64,000 nt of DNA, taken from Methylobacterium oryzae (lineage in GTDB: Bacteria; Pseudomonadota; Alphaproteobacteria; Rhizobiales; Beijerinckiaceae). The stretch is taken from positions 1 through 64,000 of the forward strand of contig NZ_CP090350.1 in assembly GCF_021398735.1 (NCBI RefSeq), read 5' to 3'. Of the stretch, positions 16,318-25,500 are shown one piece after another (positions within the stretch are counted from its first letter, which is position 1; every line of letters starts with the position of its first letter). The position numbers and the translations under genes were made by a program. The notes under the pieces were generated by a model. The model worked only from the letters and a program-made list of their open reading frames with translations, was not told the origin of the DNA and ran no database searches.

Positions 16318-17205
16318 ATGGCGACACCCGCTTCGAGCCGGCCCCAGGCCGGGCCGGACCGCGTCCTGGCCGAGGCGCCGTACCGGATCGGTGCGGTGAC
16401 CCTGGCCGTGCGCGACCTCGACGCGCTCACGCGGTTCTACCGGGACATCATCGGGCTCGGCATCCTCTCGGAGACCGAGAGTGCCGTGCATCTCGGGACG
16501 GGCGACGCGACGCGCCTCGTCCTGCGCCGTGACCCGAACGCGCGGTCACGGGACCCGCGCGAGGCCGGCCTGTTCCACACGGCGTTCCTGCTGCCCGACC
16601 GAAGCGACCTCGGTGCCTGGCTCCTGCACGCGGAGAGGCACGGCATCGCGCTCACGGGCGGCGCCGACCACCTCGTGAGCGAGGCCGTCTACCTCGACGA
16701 TCCGGAAGGCAACGGCATCGAGATCTACGTCGATCGCCCGGCATCGGCGTGGCCGCGTGCGTCGGACGGTTCGGTCGTGATGCGCAACGAACGGCTCGAT
16801 CAGGCCGGGATCGTCGGTGCCGCGACGCGTCCCTGGTCGGCGATGCCGGCCGCCGCCTGCGTCGGGCACGTCCATCTCCAGGTGGGCGACCTCGGAGCGG
16901 CAGAGCGCTTCTACGCGAACCTGCTCGGCTTCGACGTGATGTGCCGCTATCCGGGAGCCCTGTTCCTCGGCTCCGGCGGCTACCACCATCAGCTGGCCGG
17001 CAACGTCTGGAACAGCCGCGGTGCGGCCGTCAGATCCGAGGGGCGGACGGGCCTCGCCGAGGTGGTGCTGCTGGTCGATCGACCGACCCTGGCATCGACG
17101 GGAGACCGTCTGCGCGAGGCCGACGCGCCCCTCGGCGCGGACGACGGCGCGCTCGTTGTCCGCGATCCCTGGGGCATGGCTCTGCGGCTCCAGCCCACCG
17201 ACTGA
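16318..17205 (+). CDS. VOC-family dioxygenase / glyoxalase-like protein (CatE-like)
   Basis: 295 residues with two tandem VOC repeats: residues about 20-135 (IGAVTLAVRDLDALTRFYRD ... DPEGNGIEIYVDRP) and about 180-290 (VGHVHLQVGDLGAAERFYAN ... DPWGMALRL). The first repeat carries the metal-ligand Glu in GNGIEIY; His residues in VGHVHLQV and GGYHHQLAGN are the other probable ligands. The family matches YfiE/CatE-type proteins, related to catechol 2,3-dioxygenase. As the last gene of the efflux operon it may detoxify an aromatic that the pump exports. The exact reaction is not determined. Confidence 0.82.
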   Translation: MATPASSRPQAGPDRVLAEAPYRIGAVTLAVRDLDALTRFYRDIIGLGILSETESAVHLGTGDATRLVLRRDPNARSRDPREAGLFHTAFLLPDRSDLGAWLLHAERHGIALTGGADHLVSEAVYLDDPEGNGIEIYVDRPASAWPRASDGSVVMRNERLDQAGIVGAATRPWSAMPAAACVGHVHLQVGDLGAAERFYANLLGFDVMCRYPGALFLGSGGYHHQLAGNVWNSRGAAVRSEGRTGLAEVVLLVDRPTLASTGDRLREADAPLGADDGALVVRDPWGMALRLQPTD

Positions 17206-17453
17206 CAGCGCCGCCGACGCTCCGTCGGGCGCGATGCGCGGAGCGCGAGACCCGAAGGCTGGAGCCGCATCGCCGTCGCGGCCGCCACCACCGGAGCGAT
17301 GCCGGATTCCGGACCCGAGCCGTGCCCGCCGCGCCCGCAGAGCGTCGCCTTGGGGCTGTCGGACCGCGAGCGCAGGGCGACGCCGGCACGCGGACGACAT
17401 GGCGGGAGCGTCCGATCCCGACGCAGCGAACCCGCTTGCCCGAGCGGTGCGCT

Positions 17454-17903
17454 TCAGGCGCCGGCTCCCGGCACGGCCTTCGGCTTCGGACGCACCGGCG
17501 GCACGAGGCGGAACAGCAGCATGCCGGCGACCATCGCCGCCACGAAGGTCAGGGCCTCGGCCGGGGCCACCGTCAGGATGGTGAGGGCGGGGCCGGGGCA
17601 GAGGCCGACCAGGCCCCAGCCGAGGCCGAAGATCGCGGCTCCGGCGATGAGACGCAGGTCGAGGTCGCGCCGGGTCGGGACATCGAACCTGGGCGCGAGC
17701 ACCGGCCGGCCGCGCCGCAGCGCCAGGCGGTAACCGGCGGCCGAGACCGCGACGGCACCCGCCATGACGAGGGCGAGGCTCGGGTCCCAGCGGCCCGTCA
17801 CGTCGAGGAAGGCGCGCACCTTGGCCGGGTCGGCCATGCCCGAGACGAGGAGGCCGAGGCCGAACAGGAGGCCGACGGCGAGGGCGGAGACGGTCTTGGC
17901 CAT
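17454..17903 (-). CDS. DUF6691 / YeeE-YedE-type membrane protein, second half
   Basis: 149 residues with about four hydrophobic segments and the motif GLGWGLVGLCPGPAL, whose Cys is conserved in YeeE/YedE transporters. Its start is 3 bases after the stop of the upstream YeeE-type gene, so they are co-transcribed. The split pair resembles PmpA/PmpB-like proteins that carry thiosulfate or sulfane sulfur across the inner membrane. The ArsR-type sulfur-sensor homologue upstream fits a role in sulfide or polysulfide handling. Confidence 0.85.
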   Translation of the reverse strand: MAKTVSALAVGLLFGLGLLVSGMADPAKVRAFLDVTGRWDPSLALVMAGAVAVSAAGYRLALRRGRPVLAPRFDVPTRRDLDLRLIAGAAIFGLGWGLVGLCPGPALTILTVAPAEALTFVAAMVAGMLLFRLVPPVRPKPKAVPGAGA

Positions 17904-17906
17904 GGC

Positions 17907-18332
17907 TCAGGCTCCGACGAGACGCCGCGCGACGAGGACGGTGAGGATCGCGACGGTCATGAACGTGCCGGTGGCGGCCAGCGAGCGGGGCGAGCCGCGG
18001 CCTATGCCGCAGACGCCGTGGCCGCTGGTGCAGCCGGATCCGAGGCGCGCGCCGAAGCCGACCAGCAGGCCCGCGACGACGAGGAGCGGGAACGACGCCC
18101 CGATCGTCACCGGCGGCAGGTCGCCCCCGAGACCCCTGTAAGCGACCGGCGCCAGGACGAGGCCCGCCACGAAGGCGGCCCGCCAAGCGGTCCCGCGCGC
18201 GGGCGGGACCAGGAGCCTGCCGAGGATGCCGCTGATGCCGGCGACGCGCCCGGTGAGGAGGAGGAGGAGCGACGCGGATGCGCCGATCATCGCTCCGCCG
18301 ATAAGGGCGCTGACTGCGGTGAAGTCATCCAT
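17907..18332 (-). CDS. YeeE/YedE-family membrane protein (sulfur-compound transport)
   Basis: 141 residues, about four hydrophobic segments, and the signature LGSGCTSGHGVCGIGRGSPR, whose Cys residues line the thiosulfate path in YeeE. It is the first gene of a two-gene unit with the DUF6691 protein. The shared 22-bp motif lies 82 bases upstream of its start. It probably works with the second half to take up or expel reduced sulfur species. Substrate and direction are inferred. Confidence 0.88.
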   Translation of the reverse strand: MDDFTAVSALIGGAMIGASASLLLLLTGRVAGISGILGRLLVPPARGTAWRAAFVAGLVLAPVAYRGLGGDLPPVTIGASFPLLVVAGLLVGFGARLGSGCTSGHGVCGIGRGSPRSLAATGTFMTVAILTVLVARRLVGA

Positions 18333-18647
18333 CTCGATCTGCCCACAGCTCCGGTCCAGGCGAGGCCCGGCTCGGCGGCGGAGAACGCTGTCCCGCGCGA
18401 TAACATTAGACGGCTCTTATTTAGTGCACCCTAATGTTCTGCGGCAAGCGCTGCGAGCGCCGGAGCGACGCGCCGGCCGGCTTCCCGGAGCGCGCGGGCT
18501 TCCTCCGCGATCGCCGCGCGCGACGGGCTGCGGGCTTGCTCTCGCCATCGCCGCGATGGCGTCACGCCGCAGCGGGCCGAGCCTGCGGCTGCGCAACCGG
18601 CCGGACCGTTCGGGACTCGCGGTGGAGATCCTGCGTGGCTGACGCGG
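18333..18647. other. Intergenic region between arsR-type gene and YeeE pair
   Basis: A 315-base gap on the minus-strand unit. It holds the 22-bp regulatory motif at 18414-18435 and an overlapping AACATTAG...CTAATGTT inverted repeat (18402-18438). No gene is supported. Confidence 0.55.
18402..18438. promoter_or_regulatory. Candidate ArsR/BigR-type operator before the YeeE pair
   Basis: AACATTAG (18402-18409) and CTAATGTT (18431-18438) are perfect inverted repeats. Inside lies TTAG-N6-CTAA within a 22-base block (18414-18435) that recurs with only three changes at 18999-19020, before the ArsR-type gene. The repeat before both units indicates one repressor controlling both. Confidence 0.65.
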
Positions 18648-18971
18648 TCAGGCGAGTTCCGGGCAGAAGATGTCCTTGAGGGTCGCCAGCACGCGGGCGA
18701 CCCGGGGATCCTCCAGGCGGTAGTGAAGCGTCTGGCTCTCGCGCCGGTACGCGACCAGCCCGTCCTCCCGCAGCTTGGCGAGGTGCTGCGACAGGGCAGA
18801 CTGGCTGAGTCCGACCGCCTCGGCGAGGCTCGTCACGTCCATCTCGCCGCGGGCGACCAGCAGGCACAGAATGAGCAGGCGCTTCTCGTTGGCGAGGAGA
18901 CGGAGCAGACGGGCCGCGTCGCCGGCCCTGTCCTGAAGGCGCAGCAGTTCGTTCGGCGTGACGACGTCCAT
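18648..18971 (-). CDS. ArsR-family repressor, BigR/SqrR-like
   Basis: 107 residues with a winged helix (SLAEAVGLSQSALSQHLAKL, wing AYRRESQTLHYRLEDPR). It has just two cysteines, Cys36 (LLILCLLV) and Cys103 (DIFCPEL). Their positions match the pair that senses persulfide or polysulfide in SqrR and BigR, and the metal ligands of classic ArsR proteins are absent. It lies upstream of the YeeE/YedE pair in the same orientation, and both are preceded by the same motif. A sulfide/polysulfide-responsive repressor of sulfur transport is the likely role. Confidence 0.88.
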   Translation of the reverse strand: MDVVTPNELLRLQDRAGDAARLLRLLANEKRLLILCLLVARGEMDVTSLAEAVGLSQSALSQHLAKLREDGLVAYRRESQTLHYRLEDPRVARVLATLKDIFCPELA

Positions 18972-18998
18972 CGGTCCGGATCCGGGCGCTCTCAGGGT

Positions 18999-19020
18999 CT
19001 CTTATTTAGCGGATCCTAAT
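18999..19020. promoter_or_regulatory. Candidate ArsR/BigR-type operator before the arsR-type gene
   Basis: The block CTCTTATTTAG followed by CGGATCCTAAT lies 28 bases before the repressor start. It matches 19 of 22 positions of the block at 18414-18435, keeping TTAG-N6-CTAA. This suggests autoregulation. Confidence 0.6.
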
Positions 19021-19569
19021 ATATCGCGGGCGTCGCCATTTGCCACGCCGGCGCGCGCCTTGCCTCACCGAGCAGCTCGGCGAGCCTGTCCGGTTCCGAC
19101 GGCCGGCTACGGCGACGAGACCCGGCAGGACGGTCGTCGAGGGACAGCCGTCATTCCTGTTCCGTCTCCGGCCTGTGGCGGTGTGAAACGCGTCCCCCGA
19201 CGGGGTGGGAAACGCCGACCGTCTGAAATCCACCGCACCTACATTGCTGCACCCGAGACGCGTTCAATTCGCTCCAGGCGCGGCCTCGAATATCTGAGGG
19301 CATTTAAACATGGACTCAGATACTAAAAATCGTGAATTCGCCAAGAAATATGGGTTCGGTCGCTGTTAGAAATATCGATCTCGGTCCGCACAATTGCTCC
19401 AGAATTGGGAAAAATAGGACCATCATCGGCCCGACAGATCGTTCTAAACGTTTTGTTAACCATGTAAGAGGAATGCATTCAAAACTTCGTGTGGACGATC
19501 GCTGGGTGCCCTGAGCCGCGAGGGCCCGGATTTTTTCTTGAGACAGCGGCGCAGAGAGACGCGTTCCTG
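19021..19569. other. Leader region of the giant autotransporter gene
   Basis: A 549-base region. The left half is GC-rich without a gene. From about 19230 it is AT-rich and promoter-like. A possible 13-codon leader peptide starts at the ATG at 19473 (AAGAGG upstream) and ends at 19514, and a hairpin with a T-run follows at 19505-19536. Both lie before the likely true start at 19570. Confidence 0.45.
19505..19536 (+). terminator. Hairpin plus T6 in autotransporter leader (possible attenuator)
   Basis: GGTGCCCT (19505-19512) pairs with AGGGCCC (19521-19527) around an 8-base loop, with one bulged T, and is followed after GGA by six T. It sits downstream of the AT-rich promoter-like region and before the start at 19570. 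It could therefore end leader transcripts conditionally rather than terminate an upstream gene. The stem is short, so the call is tentative. Confidence 0.4.
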
Positions 19570-22500
19570 ATGGGTCACCGGCCAGGTCAGCTCTGTGTCC
19601 CACGCCGCGACCGGCAGATCCGCGATGGCGGACGGCTCGTCGTCGCGGCCAGCACCGGCCTGGTCCTGGTCCTCGACCTGCCGGCGCGCGCCGCGGAGCG
19701 ACCTCGGCCCGAGGTGGTGACCGCCACCAGCGGCCGCGATGGTAGAGCCAACGTCATCGCGTCGAATGTCGTCGCGACGGCCGGTGCTGACGGCCCTGAC
19801 CTGTCCTTGATCAATGTCGATGCCGCGGCCGCCGGCAACGACCTCGCCGCGACGATCCGGACCGGTTCGGTGGGCGGAGCGGGCGGGCGCGGCGACGCGA
19901 TCGTGGGGCTGGCATCCGTCCCGGGCGCGAGCGGTGGGCGCGGCGGTGCCGTCGCGGTGACGCTCGGAGAGGATGTGAGCGGAGAGGGGGATCAGGTCGG
20001 CTACACGACGCGCGCCCGCGTCTCCCAGCTCCAGTTCCGGCCGATCCCGCGGTTCTGGGTCTTCTCCCGGGGTGGGAACGGCGGCGACGCCCAGAAGGAT
20101 GTCGGCGCCGGCGGCGATGCCGGGCCGGCGACCCTGACCCTGTCGTCCCGCGTCGCGACCGAGGGGCAGGCCTTCCTGGGGGTCCGGGTCAGTGCGGTCG
20201 GCGGCGATGCCGGCCGCGGGGGCACCGACGCCGACCAGACCGCCTCCAGACGGGGCGGCGCCGGCGGCGCGGCCGCGCTCACGGTGACACGCTCCGGGCA
20301 GGTGACGACCGACGGTGTCGGGGCGACCGCGGTGATTGTTGAGTCCATCGGCGGCGCGGGCTCGATCCGCGGGTCCGGGACCTTCTACAGCAACCCCTTC
20401 GTGACGCCGGGCGGCGCGGGCGGCACCGCGCGCCTCGACATGGCCGGGACCATCCGGACCTCCGGCGACTCTGCCCTCGGCGGCCTCGTCCAGAGCATCG
20501 GCGGCGACGGCGGGATACAGCCCGATGCCGGCGGCCGGCCCGGTGGCCGGGGCGGTGACGGCGGGACCGTCACGGTGACCCAGAGCGGCACGATCGTCAC
20601 GGCGGGCGACTACGCCCTCGGCCTCGTCGCGCAATCGGTCGGCGGGCCGGGCGGCAAGGGCGGCGGCGGCGTGTTCGGTGGCGGCGGCGGGGGCGATGCC
20701 GCCCCGGGCGGATCGGTGACCCTGACCAACAGCGGGACGGTGACGACGTCCGGCGCCGGGGCGACCGGCCTCGTGGCGCAGAGCATCGGCGGCGGCAGCG
20801 CCCTCTCGGCCCTGCCGCTCGCGGCCCTCGACGTGGCGCCCGGGAGCGGCGGCGGGGCCGGAGGCATCTCGCTCTGGTTCGGCCGCGGCGGGGCCGGCGG
20901 GACCGGGGGCGCGGGCGGGACCGCGGAGATCGTCAACGCGGGTGGCCGGATCACGACCGAGGGCGACTCGGCCTTCGGGGCGTTGGTGCAGAGCATCGGT
21001 GGCAGCGGCGGCAGCGGTGGCGGCGCCTTCCCGGCCGGGGCCTTCTTCGCGGTCGGCCTGGGCGGCAGCGGCGGCGGCGGCGGTGATGGCGGTCTCGCGC
21101 GCTTCACCGGCCGGGCCGGCGCGATCGAGACCGGCGGGGCGGGATCGACGGCCGTGCTGGTGCAGAGCATCGGCGGCGGCGGCGGCGCCGGCGGCGACGT
21201 CAGGAGCATCGCGGTGGGCGCGGCGCTCTCCGCCTCGTGGGCGATCGGCGGATCCGGTGGCAAGGGGGGCAACGGCGGCGAGGCCCGCATCGAGAGCAGC
21301 AGCACCGTGACCACCGCCGGTCTCGGAGCGGACGGCCTGGCCGTCCTCAGCATCGGCGGCGGCGGCGGTGTCGGCGGCCTGGCCAGCGCGACGGCGATCA
21401 CGACGCCCCTGGCCACGCCGAGCGGGCAGTCGCTGCCGAGCTTCGCCTTCTCCACCGCGATCGGCGGCTCGGGGGGCGACGGCGGCAATGGCGGCCCGGC
21501 GGGCGTGATCAATGCCGGCCGGGTCACCACCTACGGCGACGCGGCCGCGGGGTTGCTGGTCCTCAGCGTCGGCGGCGGCGGCGGGATCGGCGGCGATGCC
21601 GCCGCCTACGCGCTGGCGGTCGCCCCGCCGGGCCAGATGGCCGTGTCCGCCACCTCCACGCTGGGCGGGACGGGCGGCGGCGGCGGCAATGGCGGCACCG
21701 TCACCGCCGCGAATAGCGGCGCGGTGCGCACGTCCGGGGACGGCGCGATCGGCATCCAGGCCCAGAGCATCGGCGGGGGCGGCGGCAATGGCGGGGGCGC
21801 GACCGCGACGAGCAACAGCCTGAGCCTCAAGCAGAACGTCACGGTGGCGCGGAGCGTCGGCGGCACCGCGGGCGTCGCCGGGATCGGCGGCGCGGTCACG
21901 GTCACGCAGTCCGGCAGCGTCACCACCGGGGGAGCCGGCGCGGTCGGCATCCTCGCGCAGAGCATCGGTGGGGGCGGCGGCAACGGCGGCAACGCCGCGA
22001 GCCTCGCGGCCCCCGGCTTCTCCTTCGACAAGACCCTGAACGGCCTCGTCGGAAAGCTTCCGATCGCCGATACCCTCTCGGTGACGGAGACGATCGGCGG
22101 CGGGAAGGGCAAGGGCAATGTCGGCGGCGCGGTCACGGTGACGAACCGGGGCGCGATCACGACCGGGGGGTCGGACGCCCACGGCATCGAGGCGCAGAGC
22201 ATCGGCGGGGGCGGCGGCAACGGCGGCACCGTGTCCGGATCGGCCGTCGGCAAGCTCACCGTCGGCCTGACGCTCGGCGGCCAGGGCGGCAGCGGCGGCA
22301 GCGGCGGGGACGTGACCGTCACCAATGCCGCTGGCGGCCTGATCGCGACCAGCGGCGACGGCTCGCACGGGATCGTGGCGCAGAGCGTCGGCGGCGGCGG
22401 CGGCATGGGCGGCAGCGTCGCGGCGCGTGACGTTTCCGACCCCGACACCGTCGGAACGATCTGGACGCAGATCAAGAAGACGATCGGTGTCGCCGCCTAC

Positions 22501-25500
22501 CAGGAGTGGGCGAAGGACAAGGAGAACAAGGACGATCTCGATCGATTCCTGAAGGACATCAAGTCCAGCGACACGTACAAGGGCCTGGCGGATCAGCTCA
22601 AGAACTCGGATTTCGGCAAGGCGCTCAAGTCCTACAGCGGCAGCGTCTCGAGCTATCTGGACGCGCAGAAGAAGGGCGCCACCAAGCTGCCCGACGTGGC
22701 GTTCACCCTGTCGCTCGGCGGGAGCGGCGCGCAGGGCGGGAACGGCGGTCGCGTCTCGGTCGAGAACGGCGGCACCGTCCGGACGATGGGGATCGGCGCG
22801 CACGGCATCCTGGCGCAGAGCATCGGCGGCGGCGGCGGCCAGGGTGGCCTCGCCTACGCGGAGGCGACCAACAGGACGACCGTGACGGCGACGCTCGGCG
22901 GCACGGGCGGCAGCGGCAACATCGGCGGCACGGCCAAGATCGTGAACACCGGTTCCGTCGCCACCGCGGACGATGCCGCCTACGGCCTCTACGCGCAGAG
23001 CATCGGCGGCGGCGGCGGCAACGGCGTCGGCGCAACGGTCGCCGGCAGCCAAGCGAACAAGGGCCTGACGCTCAACCTGACCGTCGGCGGATCGGGAGGG
23101 ACCGGCGCCCGGGGCGGATCTGTCCAGGTCGATAACCACGGCTCGGTGACCACCGCCGGGGCCGAGGCGCATGCCGTCGTCGCCCAGAGCATCGGCGGCG
23201 GTGGCGGAAGCTTCTCGGCGCCCTCCGCCGAGGCCGACACTCCCGCCGCTGCCACCCCCGCCGCTGCGGCGGAGGGGACGGAATCATCCAAGGAGCCGGC
23301 CGCGAGCCAGGTTCAGAGCCAGACCAAGAGTGAGGCGAAGAGCGGGACGAAGAGCGACGCGCAGGCGCTGGCGGACGCCCTGCTCGCCGCGCTCGACATC
23401 GAGCGGATCGCCCCACCGGAGGATCCGGCCGGCGTCTCCGAGAGATCCGGCAGCCTGACGCTCGGCGGCTCCGGGCGCGTGGCGGGCGACGGTGGCGGCG
23501 TGACGATCGTGCAATCCGGCACGGTCGCCACGACGGGCTTCGGGGCGGTGGGCATCCTGGCGCAGAGCATCGGCGGTGGCGGCGGTCTCGCCTCGGTGGC
23601 GGCCGGCCCGGGCGGCCACCGCTACACGTTCGGGATCGGCGGCGCGGGCGGCGCCTCGGGGAGCGGCGGCCCGGTCGGGGTGAGCCTGACCGCGGGCGCG
23701 CAGGTCTCCACCGTCGGCGACGCGGCGCCGGCGCTGCTGCTGCAGTCGATCGGCGGCGGCGGTGGCTACGGCGGCGCGCACCAGGCGATGGGATACGCGG
23801 TGCCCTACGCACTGCGCGACGGGTCCGGCGGCAACGGTGGGACGATCCGGGTGACGCTGGAGGAGGGCAGCGCGATCCGCACGTCGGGCGCCCAGTCCCA
23901 CGGCCTCCTCGCCCAGAGCCTCGGAGGCGGCGGCGGCCTGCTCCTGGACCTCGCCGGCCCGGCCGCCGGGGCGTCGGGTCAGAGCCGTCTGAACGCGACC
24001 GGCAAGGGCGGCGACATCTCCGTCGCGTCGTCCGGATCGATCATCGCGTCGGGCCGCGACGCGAACGCGATCTTCGTCCAGTCCGGCGTCCAACGCACCG
24101 ACGGGAGCCTCGAACCCGACCCGGAGCGGGGCGGCAGGATCAACCTCCAGGTGAACGGCCTCGTCACGGGCGGCAGCGGCACCGGGGCGGCGATCCGCAT
24201 CGACGGCGGGCGCTCCACTACGATCGTGATCGGCGGGCGCGCCGTGGTCAGCGCGGCTTCGGGCCGGGCCATCGTCGGCGCGTTCTCCGCCGGCGAGATC
24301 AACAATTACGGCACCGTGATCGGCGACGTGGACTTGGCCGCCGGCCAGGCGGGGGGCGTCACCTTCGTCAACGGCGGTTTCCAGAACACGGGTGGGACCT
24401 CGGCGATCCTGCGCACCGGACCCGAAGGCGTCATCGCCCTGGGGCCGAACGGCCGCCTGCACAACAGCGCCACCCTCGACATCGGCGGCGTCGGCAAGGT
24501 CGCCCGAGCGACGGTGACCGGCAATTTCGAGCAGAGCGCGTACGGGCGGATGCTCGTCGACGTGGCGCCCCTGGCGCCGGAGGGGGCCCTGCGCGCCGAT
24601 CTCCTCACCGTCACCGGCACCGCGTCACTGAAGGGCCTCGTCGAGCCGCATCTGATCGACGGGCTGCTGCCCGGCCGGTACGCCTTCCTCCGGGCCGGTC
24701 AGGTCGTGGAGAGCGGCGCCATGGCTGTCGGCAGCAGCCTCCATTCCGGCGCGGTTCCGATCTCCTGGTCGATCGTCGCGTCGGGCGACACCCTCTCCCT
24801 GGTCCCGAGAGCCCGGTTCACGGAGCCGACGGGCGTCACGCTCACGCCGGACCAGCGCAGCGTCGCGCAGGGCCTGCAGGATGCCTGGGACGGCAATACC
24901 AGGCAGCTCGGAACGCTCTACGGGCGCTTCCTCTCGGTCGACAGCCAGAAGGCCTACGCCGCTGCCCTCGACGAGTTGAAGCCCGAGTCCAACCAGGACA
25001 GCCTGACCGACCGGACGCTCGACACCCGCAAAGGTCTTCAGCGGGCCATGAGCTGTCCGGCCTTCAGCGGCACCGGCACGCTCCTGCGTGAGGGCGAGTG
25101 TGTCTGGGGGCGGATCACGAGCGCCCACACGACCCTTTCCGCGACCGCGGAGGACGGCGGCTATCGCCAGACCGCCCTCAGCTACCAGACCGGCCTCCAG
25201 ACCGAGTTCGCCCCTGACTGGTTCTTCGGTCTGACCGGCGCCTACACCCGCGCCATCCAGAGCGATCCCGACCGGATCACCGGGACGACCAGCGATGCCG
25301 GCGATGTCTCGGCGGCGCTCAAGCACCAGATCGGCCCCTGGTTGCTCGCGGCATCGGCCAATCTCGGATATTCCTGGGCCGAGAACAGGCGCCTGATCGA
25401 CTTCGGCGGCGCCACGGCCACGGCGCGCAGCAAGTCCGGGATCCTCTCGGCGGGCGGGCGGCTGCGGGCAAGCTACCAAGTCCTGTTCGGCGATTGGTAT

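Noticed and set aside
20300..24000. Many GGCGGCGGCGGC-type repeats that look like a DNA repeat array
   Set aside because: They code for the SIGGGGG units of the autotransporter passenger and keep the frame throughout, so they are protein repeats, not CRISPR or satellite DNA.
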